From: Enterobacter sp. Cy-643 | GTDB lineage: Bacteria > Pseudomonadota > Gammaproteobacteria > Enterobacterales > Enterobacteriaceae | Length of the DNA: 64,000 nt | NCBI RefSeq assembly: GCF_011752815.1 | Contig: NZ_VWWV01000003.1 | Location: 372,001-436,000 of the forward strand | Reading direction: 5' to 3' | Shown: positions 24,688 through 35,839 of the stretch, piece after piece | How positions within the stretch are numbered: the first letter of the stretch is position 1 | How the letters are laid out: every line of letters starts with the position of its first letter | Notes under the pieces: model-generated | Seen by the model: only the letters and a program-made list of their open reading frames with translations | What the model was told of the DNA's origin: nothing | Database searches by the model: none | Translations under genes and position numbers: made by a program

Positions 24688-25149
24688 CTATTTGGCTAAC
24701 CGCGCCAGTAACGCTTCACCAGATGAGGAAACGGCGGCAATCCGCGCTTCGCGACCTTGCGCCTCATAGCTCAGGTGTATTTCAACATCCGGGTCGGGGA
24801 GCACACCGGTCCCCTGCTGCGGCCATTCCACCAGGCAAATTGCGTCGTTGGTGAAATAGTCACGGATCCCCATAAACTCAAGCTCTTCCGGATCGGCCAG
24901 ACGGTACAAGTCAAAGTGATAAACCATCAGGTTATCAAGCTGATAAGGCTCAACTAATGTATACGTCGGGCTTTTAACGTTGCCCTTGTGTCCCAGCGCC
25001 TGTAAAAAGCCGCGGCTAAAGGTGGTTTTGCCCGCGCCGAGGTCGCCATAGAGGTAAATCACCGTCGCGCCTTCACAGGCCTGTGCCAGGCGCTCGCCCA
25101 GCGCTAAGGTTGCCGCTTCTTCAGGTAATGCAATAACTCGATTCATCAT
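24688..25149 (-). CDS. tsaE: tRNA t6A synthesis ATPase TsaE
   Basis: A 153-residue ATPase needed with TsaB, TsaC and TsaD for N6-threonylcarbamoyladenosine at position 37 of ANN-decoding tRNAs. The P loop GDLGAGKTT is at 34-42, with [10 protein letters not shown] after it. The length equals that of E. coli TsaE. It follows nnr by 4 bp and precedes amiB. Confidence 0.97.
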   Translation of the reverse strand: MMNRVIALPEEAATLALGERLAQACEGATVIYLYGDLGAGKTTFSRGFLQALGHKGNVKSPTYTLVEPYQLDNLMVYHFDLYRLADPEELEFMGIRDYFTNDAICLVEWPQQGTGVLPDPDVEIHLSYEAQGREARIAAVSSSGEALLARLAK

Positions 25150-25153
25150 GGCT

Positions 25154-26665
25154 TCAGGTATTCAAATCCGGGTTAACAAACAGGTAAAGCGTTGAAAGCA
25201 GGTCGCTCGCCAGCATACCGCGCGTGCCCCGCTGGCGGGCTAAGACATCAGCCGCCGCACCGTGGGCCACGCAGCCTGCACAGGCAGCATCATACGGGGT
25301 AAGCTTCTGTGCCAGCAATGCGGCAATGATCCCCGACAGCACATCCCCCATTCCACCGCTTCCCATCCCGGCATTACCAACGTCGATAATGCCCAGCCGA
25401 TCGTGGCTGGCAACCAGCGTGCCGGCACCTTTTAAGACCACGGTTCCACCATAACGTTTAACCAAACGCCTTACTGCAAGTAAGCGGTCACTCTCAATTT
25501 GTGACACAGCGCAATTAAGCAACCTTGCCGCTTCGCCGGGATGAGGGGTAATCACGCGATTCTGACGTTTATCCGGGTTGATTGCCAGAAGGTTAAGCGC
25601 GTCCGCGTCCCAAAGCATCGGTTTACGGCTGTTTTCGACTTTCTGCAGCGCTTTCTTGCCCCATTCCTGCTGCCCGAGCCCCGGGCCAATAGCCACCACA
25701 TCCGCCCATTCCAGAGCGTCATCAAGCGATTGTGGCGTAAGCTCATGAACCATTAACTCAGGACAAGCGGTAAGCAGCGGAGCAACGTTTTCAGCCCGGG
25801 TGAGCACTCGAACGAGGCCAGCCCCTGCACGTAAGGCCGCTTCACCGGCCATGCGAATCGCTCCCGCCGTACCGCTGTCGCCGCCAATCAGTACCAGCCG
25901 TCCGTTATCCCCTTTATGCGACGTCGGCCGCCGCGGTTTCATCCACCCGGCAAGCTGCTGAACATCAAAACGGGAAATAGGCGCTGCCAGCCCTTCAAGC
26001 CAGGGTTCAAGCCCCAGCGCGGCATAGTGCAGTCTGCCAACTACATCTCTCGCTTTCCCTGTGAGTAAACCTGGTTTGAGTGCGATAAACGTCACCGTAT
26101 CCGCCGCATAAACCACAGTGCCGGGCACAGCGCCCGTTTCTGCCAGCAGACCAGAAGGAATATCCAACGCAACAACCGGTGCAGGGTGATCGTTTATATG
26201 CTCAATCAGTTGAGCAATACCTTCGCGCGGCGCGCTACTTAAGCCAATGCCCAGCAAGGCATCAACAATCACATCAACGTCTGCGGGCCAGATTTTATCG
26301 GGATCGTGTGGAACGCCGCCCGCATTAAGCCACGCTTCACGAGCCTGACCAGCTTCTTCGGGCAGGGGCTTATTGCTTTCGACAGCCAGTACCGTTGTCT
26401 GAAAACCAGCCGCCTGCGCCAGCCGGGCAACGACATAGCCATCACCACCGTTATTCCCATGCCCACAGACAATCAGCCAGTGGCGAGCGTCAGGATAACG
26501 CGTGCGGGTAATTTGAAATGCCGCTTCACCAGCACGCTGCATCAGTTCAAAAAGCGTGATGCCCAGGCTATCGGCGGCGTCTTTTTCCGCGTTACGCAGC
26601 CAGCCCGCCGGCCAGACCGAATGTGGTATACTTTTGACGTACTTTTCCAGGTTATGGTCCGTCAT
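25154..26665 (-). CDS. nnr: bifunctional NAD(P)H-hydrate repair enzyme Nnr
   Basis: A 503-residue fusion. The N-terminal epimerase domain (about 1-225, with [14 protein letters not shown]) interconverts R and S NAD(P)HX; the C-terminal ADP-dependent dehydratase (about 235-500, with [14 protein letters not shown] and the ATP/ADP-binding HPGEAARL) restores NAD(P)H. Its C-terminus is about 12 residues shorter than in E. coli. Its ATG and that of the divergent queG overlap in the same CATG. Confidence 0.96.
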   Translation of the reverse strand: MTDHNLEKYVKSIPHSVWPAGWLRNAEKDAADSLGITLFELMQRAGEAAFQITRTRYPDARHWLIVCGHGNNGGDGYVVARLAQAAGFQTTVLAVESNKPLPEEAGQAREAWLNAGGVPHDPDKIWPADVDVIVDALLGIGLSSAPREGIAQLIEHINDHPAPVVALDIPSGLLAETGAVPGTVVYAADTVTFIALKPGLLTGKARDVVGRLHYAALGLEPWLEGLAAPISRFDVQQLAGWMKPRRPTSHKGDNGRLVLIGGDSGTAGAIRMAGEAALRAGAGLVRVLTRAENVAPLLTACPELMVHELTPQSLDDALEWADVVAIGPGLGQQEWGKKALQKVENSRKPMLWDADALNLLAINPDKRQNRVITPHPGEAARLLNCAVSQIESDRLLAVRRLVKRYGGTVVLKGAGTLVASHDRLGIIDVGNAGMGSGGMGDVLSGIIAALLAQKLTPYDAACAGCVAHGAAADVLARQRGTRGMLASDLLSTLYLFVNPDLNT

Positions 26666-27803
26666 GTCACAGCCCCTCGATTACAATCAGTTAGCGCAAA
26701 ACATTAAACAGTGGGGCAAAGATCTTGGCTTCCAGCAGGTCGGTATTACCGATACCGATCTCACCGCCAGCGAGCCGCAGCTGCAGGAATGGCTCGACAA
26801 GCAATATCACGGTGAAATGGACTGGATGGCCCGGCACGGCATGATGCGCGCGCGTCCACACGAACTGGTGCCCGGTACGCTCAGGGTCATTAGCGTTCGC
26901 ATGAACTACCTTCCAACCAACGCCGCCTTCGCCTCAACGCTGAAAAACCCGCAGCTGGGCTACGTCAGCCGTTACGCGCTGGGCCGTGATTACCATAAAG
27001 TCTTGCGTAACCGCTTAAAAAAGCTGGGGGAAATGATTCAGTCCCACTGCTCCACGCTGAATTTTAGACCTTTTGTCGACTCCGCGCCGCTTCTTGAGCG
27101 CCCACTGGCCGAAAAAGCCGGGCTGGGCTGGACAGGTAAGCACTCACTTATCCTTAATCGCGAGTCGGGTTCGTTCTTCTTCCTCGGCGAATTGCTGGTC
27201 GACATTCCGCTGCCGATTGATTCCCCCGTTGAGGAAGGCTGTGGCCGCTGCGTAGCCTGCATGACCATTTGCCCGACCAACGCCATCGTCGAACCCTACA
27301 CGGTGGATGCCCGGCGCTGTATCTCTTACCTGACCATTGAACTTGAAGGCGCAATCCCGGAAGCGTTCAGGCCACTAATAGGCAATCGCATCTACGGCTG
27401 TGATGACTGCCAGCTAATCTGCCCGTGGAACCGCTACTCGCAGCTTAGCGAAGAAGATGATTTCAGCCCGCGTAAGGCACTTCATTCTCCGCCGTTGACC
27501 GAACTGTTTGCCTGGAGTGAGCAGCACTTCCTGCGCGTGACCGAAGGCTCAGCGATCCGTCGTATCGGTCACCTTCGCTGGCTGCGTAATATCGCCGTTG
27601 CGCTGGGCAATGCTCCCTGGAATGAGGCGAACCTCGCCGCGCTTGAACGGAGGCAAGGTGAGCACCCACTTCTGGATGAGCACATTGAATGGGCGATTGC
27701 GCAACAATTAGCCAGACGAAGCGAACAGGCCATCGAGGTTCAGTTACCGAAGAAACAGCGTCTGGTGAGGGTGATTGAGAAAGGGCTTCCGCGCGACGCA
27801 TGA
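26664..27803 (+). CDS. queG: epoxyqueuosine reductase QueG
   Basis: A 379-residue cobalamin-dependent enzyme that makes the last step of queuosine in tRNA. Two 4Fe-4S motifs are seen: CGRCVACMTICP and CDDCQLICPW. The ATG at 26664 gives the same start ([12 protein letters not shown]) and length as E. coli QueG. Upstream in-frame codons lie antisense inside nnr. Start codon shared back-to-back with nnr means that its promoter must lie inside the nnr coding region. Confidence 0.97.
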   Translation: MSQPLDYNQLAQNIKQWGKDLGFQQVGITDTDLTASEPQLQEWLDKQYHGEMDWMARHGMMRARPHELVPGTLRVISVRMNYLPTNAAFASTLKNPQLGYVSRYALGRDYHKVLRNRLKKLGEMIQSHCSTLNFRPFVDSAPLLERPLAEKAGLGWTGKHSLILNRESGSFFFLGELLVDIPLPIDSPVEEGCGRCVACMTICPTNAIVEPYTVDARRCISYLTIELEGAIPEAFRPLIGNRIYGCDDCQLICPWNRYSQLSEEDDFSPRKALHSPPLTELFAWSEQHFLRVTEGSAIRRIGHLRWLRNIAVALGNAPWNEANLAALERRQGEHPLLDEHIEWAIAQQLARRSEQAIEVQLPKKQRLVRVIEKGLPRDA

Positions 27804-27816
27804 TATGTCCACAGCA

Positions 27817-28054
27817 TGTGCATAACATTCAAAAACACGTTGTCATTCAAGTGTCAAAATTTCTGCAAGCATTACATTAATATTTCGATACTAAATTAAG
27901 TTCTTAATTATCAGTTAATTAAAATATTCATGTAATAAATATTACATTTGTAGAAGGTACGAAGAAAAGCAGACCGCTGTGGATAAGTCTGTTTATAGTT
28001 GTATTGCAAGATAGCAAAATACCACCTACAGCGCTTGCTGCACGTTGTGGATAA
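27817..28054. other. datA: probable datA DnaA-titration locus
   Basis: Three sites match the 9-bp DnaA box TTATNCACA, all in the same orientation on the minus strand: 27817-27825 (TTATGCACA), 27978-27986 and 28046-28054 (TTATCCACA). A perfect IHF consensus, TATCAGTTAATTA, lies between them at 27909-27921. E. coli datA, a DnaA-box cluster with one IHF site that promotes DnaA-ATP hydrolysis, maps in this same queG-glyVXY gap. A weaker box-like ATGTCCACA is at 27805-27813. No gene is seen in the gap. Confidence 0.8.
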
Positions 28055-28075
28055 TTTATGCTTGAAAGGAAAATT

Positions 28076-28151
<76 letters not shown>

Positions 28152-28187
28152 TTGGGTGGTGCGTGGCTGTAAAAGCCAATCAAATTT

Positions 28188-28263
<76 letters not shown>

Positions 28264-28300
28264 TTGGGTGGTGCATGGCTGTAAAAGCCAAATCAAATTT

Positions 28301-28376
<76 letters not shown>

Positions 28377-28417
28377 TCTGTGTAACGCTGCAAATTCTGC
28401 ATCGGTACGGGAGGCGC

Positions 28418-28445
28418 ATTATACGAGAATTCGTTTTTGTCGCAA
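28418..28445 (-). promoter_or_regulatory. promoter of the tRNA-Gly operon
   Basis: On the minus strand TTGCGA, a 16-bp spacer and a perfect TATAAT (28418-28423) are followed by the GC-rich discriminator GCGCCTCCC, the usual mark of a stringently controlled stable-RNA promoter. Confidence 0.85.
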
Positions 28446-28561
28446 GCCCTCAAACGTTTTTTTTCGCGATTTTCGTCTGACTGCTGGTTAAATCGCCATG
28501 ATGATTATTTTATCGTCTGCTTTGGTTGTTTTCCCCTCACCTTTCGGCAAGGGGGCTGTTT

Positions 28562-29107
28562 TTAAAGCTTAATAAAATTCTCGCGATAGTAGGCGAGCTC
28601 CGCCACGGACTCGCGAATATCGTCCATCGCCTGGTGGGTCCCCTGTTTTTTAAAGCCGGGCAAAATTTCCGGCTTCCAGCGGCGCGCCAGCTCCTTCAGC
28701 GTGCTCACGTCGAGGTAACGATAGTGGAAGTAGGCTTCCAGCTCAGGCATATACTTAAACAAGAAGCGACGATCCTGCCCGATGCTGTTCCCGCAAATTG
28801 GAGATGTATTCGCCGGCACCCACTGCTTCAGAAACGCCAGCGTCGCCAACTCCGCAGCACGGTCGTCAAGCGGACTTGCTTTCACCCGTTCAACCAGCCC
28901 GCTTGCGGTATGGGTGCGAACGTTCCAGTCATCCATTAGCGCTAGCTGTGCATCAGACTGATGAACCGCAATGGTTGGCCCTTCTGCCAGAATGTTCAGG
29001 TTGGCATCGGTCACCAGGGTAGCAATCTCAATAATGCGATCCCGCTCGGGATCCAGACCGGTCATTTCTAAATCAATCCAAATCAGATTGTTTTCGTTTC
29101 CACTCAT
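28562..29107 (-). CDS. orn: oligoribonuclease Orn
   Basis: A 181-residue DEDDh exonuclease that degrades RNA dinucleotides and pGpG. Acidic motifs: IDLEMTGLD near the start, NSIGQDRRF, and [10 protein letters not shown] at the end. ATG 29107 gives the same start ([12 protein letters not shown]) and length as E. coli Orn; four extra in-frame codons upstream are not conserved. Divergent from rsgA. Confidence 0.97.
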   Translation of the reverse strand: MSGNENNLIWIDLEMTGLDPERDRIIEIATLVTDANLNILAEGPTIAVHQSDAQLALMDDWNVRTHTASGLVERVKASPLDDRAAELATLAFLKQWVPANTSPICGNSIGQDRRFLFKYMPELEAYFHYRYLDVSTLKELARRWKPEILPGFKKQGTHQAMDDIRESVAELAYYRENFIKL

Positions 29108-29220
29108 GCTATTTTCCACCCTTCTTGTGCGTCGCCCACCCTTGACGATGGGTTAATTCGTATAAAATAGTGTGTATCATAGAGGTTTTGCCCACCAGGG
29201 GCGACCAGGAGCCAGTACGC

Positions 29221-30276
29221 TTGAGCAAAAATAAACTCTCCAAAGGACAGCAGCGCCGCGTCAACGCGAACCACCAGCGTCGTCTGACAAAAACCGTGGA
29301 GAAAGCCGACTATGACGATGCCCAGTTTGGTGAACCGCGCGAAGGCACGGTTATTAGCCGCTTTGGCCAGCATGCGGACGTCGAGTCGCACGAAGGCACG
29401 GTACACCGCTGCAACATTCGTCGCACCATTCGTTCGCTGGTTACCGGCGACAAGGTAGTCTGGCGCTTAGCGAAAGAGGCCGCCGAAGGCGTCTCGAAAA
29501 AAGGGATTGTGGAGGCCGTGCATGAGCGTACCTCCGTTCTGACCCGCCCAGACTTTTACGACGGCGTAAAACCGATTGCGGCAAACATAGACCAAATCAT
29601 CATCGTTTCGGCCATTCTGCCGGAGCTGTCGTTGAATATCATCGACCGCTATCTCGTTGCCTGCGAAACCCTCGACGTTGAGCCACTGCTGGTGCTGAAC
29701 AAAACCGATCTGCTGGACGATGAAGGCCGGGCCTTCGTTAACGAGCAGATGGATATCTACCGCAAAATTGGCTATCGCGTGCTGATGGTTTCCAGCTACA
29801 AAGCGGAAGGGCTTAAAGAGCTTGAAGCCGAACTCGTGGGCCGTATAAGTATCTTTGCGGGTCAGTCCGGCGTGGGTAAATCAAGCCTGCTGAACCACCT
29901 GTTAGGCTTCACCGACAAGCAAATTCTGGTGAACGACGTTTCCGACGTCTCCGGGCTTGGCCAGCACACCACCACGGCTTCCCGCCTGTATCACTTCCCG
30001 GGCGGCGGTGATGTCATTGACTCCCCCGGCGTGCGTGAATTTGGCCTCTGGCACCTCGAGCCTGAACAAATCACCCACGGGTTTGTCGAATTCCATGATT
30101 ATTTAGGCCGTTGTAAATACCGCGACTGCCGCCACGACAACGATCCAGGCTGTGCCCTGCGAGAAGCTGTGGAACAGGGCCAGATCGCTGAAACACGTTT
30201 CGAAAACTACCACCGTATTCTGGAGAGCATGGCGCAGGTAAAAACGCGTAAAAGCTTTTCTGATACTGACAACTGA
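29221..30276 (+). CDS. rsgA: ribosome small-subunit GTPase RsgA
   Basis: A 351-residue circularly permuted GTPase that checks late 30S maturation. OB fold (about 35-105), then G4 NKTD before G1 GQSGVGKSS, then a zinc site [14 protein letters not shown]. The start is TTG 29221, with AGGAG 9 nt upstream and the conserved [12 protein letters not shown] following at once; longer in-frame reading upstream does not match the family. Divergent from orn, 77 bp before psd. Confidence 0.95.
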   Translation: MSKNKLSKGQQRRVNANHQRRLTKTVEKADYDDAQFGEPREGTVISRFGQHADVESHEGTVHRCNIRRTIRSLVTGDKVVWRLAKEAAEGVSKKGIVEAVHERTSVLTRPDFYDGVKPIAANIDQIIIVSAILPELSLNIIDRYLVACETLDVEPLLVLNKTDLLDDEGRAFVNEQMDIYRKIGYRVLMVSSYKAEGLKELEAELVGRISIFAGQSGVGKSSLLNHLLGFTDKQILVNDVSDVSGLGQHTTTASRLYHFPGGGDVIDSPGVREFGLWHLEPEQITHGFVEFHDYLGRCKYRDCRHDNDPGCALREAVEQGQIAETRFENYHRILESMAQVKTRKSFSDTDN

Positions 30277-30353
30277 CAATTAAGCTGGGCGTCGCTAGAA
30301 TCGCCCCTTTTCTGTATCGGCCCACATGCAGGGCATTTAGCCAGGAGGCTATT

Positions 30354-31313
30354 TTGTTAGACAACATTAAACTTTCGCTGCAGTACATTCTGCCAAAACT
30401 GTGGCTGACTCGCCTGGCGGGCTGGGGCGCAAGCAAACGTGCTGGCTGGCTGACCAAACTGGTCATCGATCTGTTCGTCAAATACTACAAAGTCGATATG
30501 AAAGAGGCGCAGAAGCCGGACACCGCCGCTTACCGCACCTTCAATGACTTTTTTGTGCGTCCACTGCGCGATGACGTACGCCCGGTAAATACCGACCCTA
30601 ACGTACTGGTGATGCCGGCCGACGGTGTGATAAGCCAGTTGGGCCGTATCGAAGAAGATAAAATCCTGCAGGCAAAAGGCCATAACTACAGCCTGGAAGC
30701 GCTGCTGGCAGGTAACTACCTGATGGCCGACCTGTTCCGCAACGGCAGCTTCGCCACAACTTACCTTTCACCTCGCGACTACCATCGCGTGCACATGCCG
30801 TGTAACGGCATTCTGCGTGAAATGATCTATGTTCCGGGTGACCTTTTCTCCGTCAACCACCTGACAGCGCAAAACGTCCCGAACCTGTTTGCCCGTAATG
30901 AACGCGTGATCTGCTTATTCGACACCGAGTTTGGCCCAATGGCGCAAATTCTGGTTGGTGCTACCATTGTTGGCAGCATAGAAACCGTCTGGGCTGGCAC
31001 CATTACGCCGCCGCGTGAAGGCGTGATTAAACGCTGGACCTGGCCTGCAGGTGAAAGTGAAGGCGCCGTTGCGCTGCTGAAGGGCCAGGAAATGGGCCGC
31101 TTCAAGCTGGGTTCCACGGTGATTAACCTGTTTGCGCCAGGCAAAGTCAACCTGGCCGAACAGCTGAAAAGCCTGTCAGCCACGAAAATTGGTGAAGTGT
31201 TGGCTGTCTCAAGCGAACCCGTTATTGAACCGGAAGTTCCGGTGAGCGAAATCCCTGCCGAGGTACTGGACACCAAAGCAGACGAATCCGACGCGCCAAA
31301 AACCGCAGAATAA
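30354..31313 (+). CDS. psd: phosphatidylserine decarboxylase proenzyme
   Basis: A 319-residue inner-membrane enzyme that makes phosphatidylethanolamine. The self-cleavage site LGST is present; cleavage between G253 and S254 creates the pyruvoyl group. The start is TTG 30354 with AGGAGG 5 nt upstream, the same unusual start as E. coli psd. The acidic C-terminal tail after about residue 285 is variable. Upstream of mscM. Confidence 0.97.
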   Translation: MLDNIKLSLQYILPKLWLTRLAGWGASKRAGWLTKLVIDLFVKYYKVDMKEAQKPDTAAYRTFNDFFVRPLRDDVRPVNTDPNVLVMPADGVISQLGRIEEDKILQAKGHNYSLEALLAGNYLMADLFRNGSFATTYLSPRDYHRVHMPCNGILREMIYVPGDLFSVNHLTAQNVPNLFARNERVICLFDTEFGPMAQILVGATIVGSIETVWAGTITPPREGVIKRWTWPAGESEGAVALLKGQEMGRFKLGSTVINLFAPGKVNLAEQLKSLSATKIGEVLAVSSEPVIEPEVPVSEIPAEVLDTKADESDAPKTAE

Positions 31314-31458
31314 CGTCTGAAATCAGGCGACGGGTAACCCCAGAGCCTGAAAAATCACAGCACTTAACCACGAAAATCAACCCAATGATTTTCTGCCAAA
31401 ACATCAAGGTGGGAAACATCGCTTTCCCTCTTTTCCAGCAACGTTATAGGTAACTGAC

Positions 31459-34400
31459 GTGCGCCTGATTATCACTTTCCTGATGGCCTGGTGCCTCAGC
31501 CTGGGGGCATACGCAGCGACAGCTCCCGATGCAAAACAAATCTCGCAGGAACTGGAGCAGGCTAAGGCCGCCAAAAACACGCCTAACCAGGCGGAAATTG
31601 TAGAAGCGCTCCAGTCGGCACTGAATGCGCTGGACGAGCGTAAAGCCTCACTCGAGCGCGCCGAACAATACCAACAAGTTATTGATAACTTTCCTAAACT
31701 GTCGCAAACCTTGCGTAAACAACTGACCAACCTGCGCGATGAACCCGAGGAAGTTTCCCCGGGCATGAGCAGCGACGCCCTGAACCAGGAGATCCTGCAG
31801 GTCAGCAGCCAGCTTCTGGACAAAAGCCGCCTTGCCCAGCAGGAACAGGAAAGAACCCGGGACATCAGCGATTCGTTAAGCCAGCTCCCTCAGCAGCAAA
31901 CGGATGCTCGCCGCCAGCTCAATGACATCGAGCGCCGCGCCGGTGCCCAACAAAGCGGCAGTAATCCGCTTGCTCAGGCACAGCATTTCCTGCTGCAGGC
32001 CGAATCCGCCCGCCTCAAAGCGCAGGTTGATGAACTCGAACTGGCTCAGCTTTCCGCTAATAACCGCCAGGAGCTTTCGCGCATGCGCGCCGAACTGGCG
32101 CAAAAGCAAAGCACTCAGCTGGATGCTTATCTCCAGGCATTGAGGAACCAGCTCAATAGCCAGCGTCAGCGCGAGGCGGAACAGGCGCTGGAAAGCACGG
32201 AACTGCTGGCGGAAACCAGCGCTAACCTGCCGCCGGAAATCGTCGAGCAGTTCAAAAATAACCGCGAACTCTCTCAGGCACTCAATCAGCAAGCTCAGCG
32301 TATGGATCTGGTCGCCTCTCAGCAACGTCAGGCCAACAACCAGACGCTGGAGGTTCGCCAGGCGCTGAATACGCTCCGCGAGCAGTCCCAGTGGCTCGGC
32401 GTTTCCAACGTGCTGGGTGAGGCGCTTCGTGCCCAGGTTGCCCGGCTACCGGACATGCCTAAACCGCAGCAGTTGGATACCGAGCTGGCTCAGCTGCGCG
32501 TAGAGCGCCTGCACTATGAAGATTTACTGAATAAACATGCTCAACTGCGACAGGTGCGCCAGGCAGACGGCAGCCCGTTAACGTCGGAACAAAATAAAAT
32601 TCTGCAGGCCCAGCTTCGCACCCAGCGTGAGCTACTGAATTCGCTGCTGCAGGGCGGCGATACCCTGATCCTTGAACTCACCAAGCTGAAAGTGGCCAAC
32701 AGCCAGCTGGAAGATGCCCTGAAAGAGGTGAACGAAGCGACCCATCGCTACCTATTCTGGACGTCGGATGTCAGCCCGATAGGCATCAGTTGGCCGTTGG
32801 AAATCGTCCAGGATTTGCGGCGTCTGGTGTCGCTGGATACCTTTAGCCAGTTGGGGAAGGCCGCGATCATGATGGTGACCAGCAAAGAGACGTTGCTGCC
32901 GCTCTTTGGCGCGCTGATTCTGGTCGGGTTTAGCATTAGCTCTCGCCGCCACTTTACCGCCTTCCTGGAACGCTCCAGCGCCAAAGTCGGAAAAGTGACC
33001 CAGGACCACTTCCGCCTGACGCTACGCACCGTGTTCTGGTCGATTCTGGTCGCCTCTCCGCTTCCCGTGCTGTGGGCGACGCTCGGCTATGGTTTACAGG
33101 AGGCATGGCCTTACCCTATCGCAGTGGCGATTGGCGACGGTGTTACCGCCACGGTTCCCCTGCTTTGGGGAGTGATGATCTGTGCAACCTTCGCCCGCCC
33201 TACCGGGCTGTTTGTGGTGCATTTCGGCTGGCCGCGTGAGCGCGTAGGCCGGGCCATGCGCTACTACATCATGAGTATCGGCCTGATTGTGCCGCTGATC
33301 ATGGCGCTTATTATGTTCGATAACCTCAACGACAGAGAGTTTTCTGCCTCGCTGGGCAGGCTTTGCTTCATCATGATTTGCGGCGCGCTGGCTATCGTGA
33401 CGCTTAGCCTTAAGCGCGCCGGGCTGCCGCTCTACCTCGACAAACAGGGCGATGGCGACAACATCGTCAATACCATCCTGTGGAACCTGCTGCTCTGCGC
33501 GCCGCTGATGGCCATTCTGGCCGCTGTCGTTGGCTACCTGGCAACGGCTCAGGCGCTGCTGGCGCGCCTGGAAACCTCCGTGGCGATCTGGTTCCTGCTG
33601 CTGGTGATTTATCACATTATTCGCCGCTGGATGCTGATTCAGCGCCGCCGTCTGGCCTTTGACCGCGCCAAACACCGTCGGGCTGAAATCCTTGCCCAGC
33701 GAGCGCGTGGCGAAGAAGAGACGGCGCATGCAAACAGTACTGAAGGATCGGCCGAAACCGTGGAGGAGCCTGAAGTCGATCTGGATACCATCAGCGCCCA
33801 GTCCCTGCGCCTGGTTCGGTCTATCCTGATGCTGATCGCCCTGCTGTCAGTGATCGTTCTGTGGTCGGAAATCCACTCGGCGTTTGGCTTCCTCGGCAAC
33901 ATCACGCTGTGGGATGTCACCTCCACGGTTCAGGGTGTGGAAAGCATCGAGCCGATAACGCTTGGCGCGGTACTGATTGCCATTCTGGTGCTGATTATTA
34001 CCACCCAACTGGTGCGTAACCTGCCCGCGCTGCTGGAGCTGGCGATTCTCCAGCACCTGAACTTAACCCCCGGCACCGGCTATGCGATCACAACCATCAC
34101 GAAGTACCTGCTGCTGCTGATCGGCGGGCTGGTTGGCTTCTCGATGGTGGGGATTGAATGGTCCAAGCTGCAGTGGCTGGTGGCGGCACTCAGCGTAGGT
34201 TTAGGCTTCGGTTTACAGCAAATTTTTGCCAACTTCGTCTCCGGCCTGATTATTCTGTTCGAGAAGCCGATACGCATCGGCGACACGGTAACCATCCGCG
34301 ATCTGACGGGCACCATCACGCGAATCAACACCCGCGCGACAACCATCAGCGACTGGGACCGCAAGGAAATCATCGTACCGAATCAGGCCTTTATTACCGA

Positions 34401-34797
34401 ACAGTTCATCAACTGGTCGCTTTCGGACTCGGTTACGCGCGTGGTGCTCACCATTCCGGCTCCGTCAGAAGCGAATACGGAAGAGGTCACCCAGGTCCTC
34501 CTGGAGGCGGCACACCGCTGCACGCTGGTGCTCGATACGCCACCGCCGGAAGCCTTCCTGGTTGATCTCCAGCAGGGCATTCAGGTGTTCGAACTGCGTA
34601 TTCACGCGGCAGAAATGGGCCACCGAATGCCGCTGCGCCACGAAATCCATCAGTTGATTCTGCAGGGCTTCCGCGAGCACAATATCGAGATGCCGTTCCC
34701 ACCGTTCCAGATGCGTCTGGAGAGCCTCGGCGGGCAGCGCAGCAGTAAGACGATTAAATCCGCGGGCAGAGCCGCCAGAACGCCTGGCAGCCTGTAA
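31459..34797 (+). CDS. mscM: mechanosensitive channel MscM (YjeP)
   Basis: An 1112-residue inner-membrane channel of the MscS superfamily that gives the mini-conductance. Signal peptide about 1-20, a long periplasmic coiled-coil region rich in Q/E/L/R (about 25-460), about 11 membrane helices, and the MscS core near 880-1090 with GLGFGLQQIFANFVSGL. The start is GTG 31459, as the mature family start MRLIITFLMAWCLS follows. Length is near E. coli (1107). Confidence 0.96.
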   Translation: MRLIITFLMAWCLSLGAYAATAPDAKQISQELEQAKAAKNTPNQAEIVEALQSALNALDERKASLERAEQYQQVIDNFPKLSQTLRKQLTNLRDEPEEVSPGMSSDALNQEILQVSSQLLDKSRLAQQEQERTRDISDSLSQLPQQQTDARRQLNDIERRAGAQQSGSNPLAQAQHFLLQAESARLKAQVDELELAQLSANNRQELSRMRAELAQKQSTQLDAYLQALRNQLNSQRQREAEQALESTELLAETSANLPPEIVEQFKNNRELSQALNQQAQRMDLVASQQRQANNQTLEVRQALNTLREQSQWLGVSNVLGEALRAQVARLPDMPKPQQLDTELAQLRVERLHYEDLLNKHAQLRQVRQADGSPLTSEQNKILQAQLRTQRELLNSLLQGGDTLILELTKLKVANSQLEDALKEVNEATHRYLFWTSDVSPIGISWPLEIVQDLRRLVSLDTFSQLGKAAIMMVTSKETLLPLFGALILVGFSISSRRHFTAFLERSSAKVGKVTQDHFRLTLRTVFWSILVASPLPVLWATLGYGLQEAWPYPIAVAIGDGVTATVPLLWGVMICATFARPTGLFVVHFGWPRERVGRAMRYYIMSIGLIVPLIMALIMFDNLNDREFSASLGRLCFIMICGALAIVTLSLKRAGLPLYLDKQGDGDNIVNTILWNLLLCAPLMAILAAVVGYLATAQALLARLETSVAIWFLLLVIYHIIRRWMLIQRRRLAFDRAKHRRAEILAQRARGEEETAHANSTEGSAETVEEPEVDLDTISAQSLRLVRSILMLIALLSVIVLWSEIHSAFGFLGNITLWDVTSTVQGVESIEPITLGAVLIAILVLIITTQLVRNLPALLELAILQHLNLTPGTGYAITTITKYLLLLIGGLVGFSMVGIEWSKLQWLVAALSVGLGFGLQQIFANFVSGLIILFEKPIRIGDTVTIRDLTGTITRINTRATTISDWDRKEIIVPNQAFITEQFINWSLSDSVTRVVLTIPAPSEANTEEVTQVLLEAAHRCTLVLDTPPPEAFLVDLQQGIQVFELRIHAAEMGHRMPLRHEIHQLILQGFREHNIEMPFPPFQMRLESLGGQRSSKTIKSAGRAARTPGSL

Positions 34798-34811
34798 TTT
34801 CGAGGCAGGGC

Positions 34812-34845
34812 AAAAACGCGTTGGCAAAAACCAACGCGTTTTTTT
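34812..34845. terminator. bidirectional terminator between mscM and yhaJ
   Basis: AACGCGTTGG / CCAACGCGTT, a perfect 10-bp stem with loop CAAAAA, flanked by A-run on the left and T-run on the right, so it can end both mscM (plus) and yhaJ (minus). The yhaJ stop codon overlaps the T-run. This is also the point where synteny with E. coli switches. Confidence 0.9.
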
Positions 34846-35734
34846 ATTTCAGCAGTTTAGGCAGTTCACGCAGGCACCAGGCTTTGGCCTCGCCCATGCT
34901 GTCCCGCCGCCACGCCATAATGATATCAATCTCGTTGGTATATTCCGGGCTAACCACCCGCAGGCGGCCTTCGGCAATGTCCTGCTCAACCAACGGGTAC
35001 GGCATCGTCGCCACGCCAAGTCCGGCCAGCAGCGCCAGCCGCTTCTCTTCGATAGAGCTCACCGTCAGGCGCGGCTGTTTGTCCAACAGGCGCACCGTTA
35101 GCACCGGCCTTTCACGCGCGGTATCCGCCACTGCAACACCGCGATACTTCACGCGGGTTACCTCGGAAAGCGGCTCCGGCTCCTGATGAATCGGGTGGTC
35201 CGGCGCGGCAACATACACACTCATGACTTTATACAGCTTGCGAGAGTTAATCTCCGAGGAGCTACGGAAGTGCATATCTGGCGCGATAACGATATCCGCC
35301 CTGCCCTGCTCCAGGCGCTCCCAGGCCCCGGCCAGCACTTCGGTAAAAATAGATAATTGGGTGTCGGCTTTATCGGCCAGCTTATCCACCAGCGGGAACA
35401 GTTTTTCCGTCGGCACCAGCGCTTCGGTGACGATAGTCAGGTTTGCCTCCCAGCCCCGTGCCAGCGCTTCCGCGTCGGTGGTCAACTTGTCCGCCGCCTC
35501 GAGCAGCACGCGCCCTCGCTCCAGCAGCATCCGCCCCACGTTAGTAAACTTGGTGCGGTGGCCCGATCGGTCAAACAGCACCACATCCAGTTCTTCTTCC
35601 AGTTTTTGCATGGTGTAGCTGAGCGCGGACGGTACACGTCCCAGCTCGTCGGCCGCAGCGGCAAAGCTCCCGCGCCTGTCGATCGCATCCATGACCCTTA
35701 ACGCTTCCAGCGTCAACGCCCTTTCTTTCGCCAT
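34844..35734 (-). CDS. yhaJ: LysR-family regulator YhaJ
   Basis: A 296-residue LysR-type regulator nearly identical to E. coli YhaJ, which responds to 2,4-dinitrotoluene-type compounds and activates yqjF, and influences virulence genes in pathogens. Helix-turn-helix in residues about 8-65 (GSFAAAADELGRVPSALSYT), then an effector domain. Divergent from yhaK with a 105-bp gap, the usual layout for a LysR regulator and its target. In E. coli it lies at 70 min, far from mscM. Confidence 0.93.
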   Translation of the reverse strand: MAKERALTLEALRVMDAIDRRGSFAAAADELGRVPSALSYTMQKLEEELDVVLFDRSGHRTKFTNVGRMLLERGRVLLEAADKLTTDAEALARGWEANLTIVTEALVPTEKLFPLVDKLADKADTQLSIFTEVLAGAWERLEQGRADIVIAPDMHFRSSSEINSRKLYKVMSVYVAAPDHPIHQEPEPLSEVTRVKYRGVAVADTARERPVLTVRLLDKQPRLTVSSIEEKRLALLAGLGVATMPYPLVEQDIAEGRLRVVSPEYTNEIDIIMAWRRDSMGEAKAWCLRELPKLLK

Positions 35735-35839
35735 TTCGTTCTCATTCAGGAAATTTGAACATACCGAGCAGATTAACTGGCTAACAATGCAGCGTCCAGA
35801 CCCTTAACATGGGTTTAGTGTAAAGAGAGGTCAAGAATT

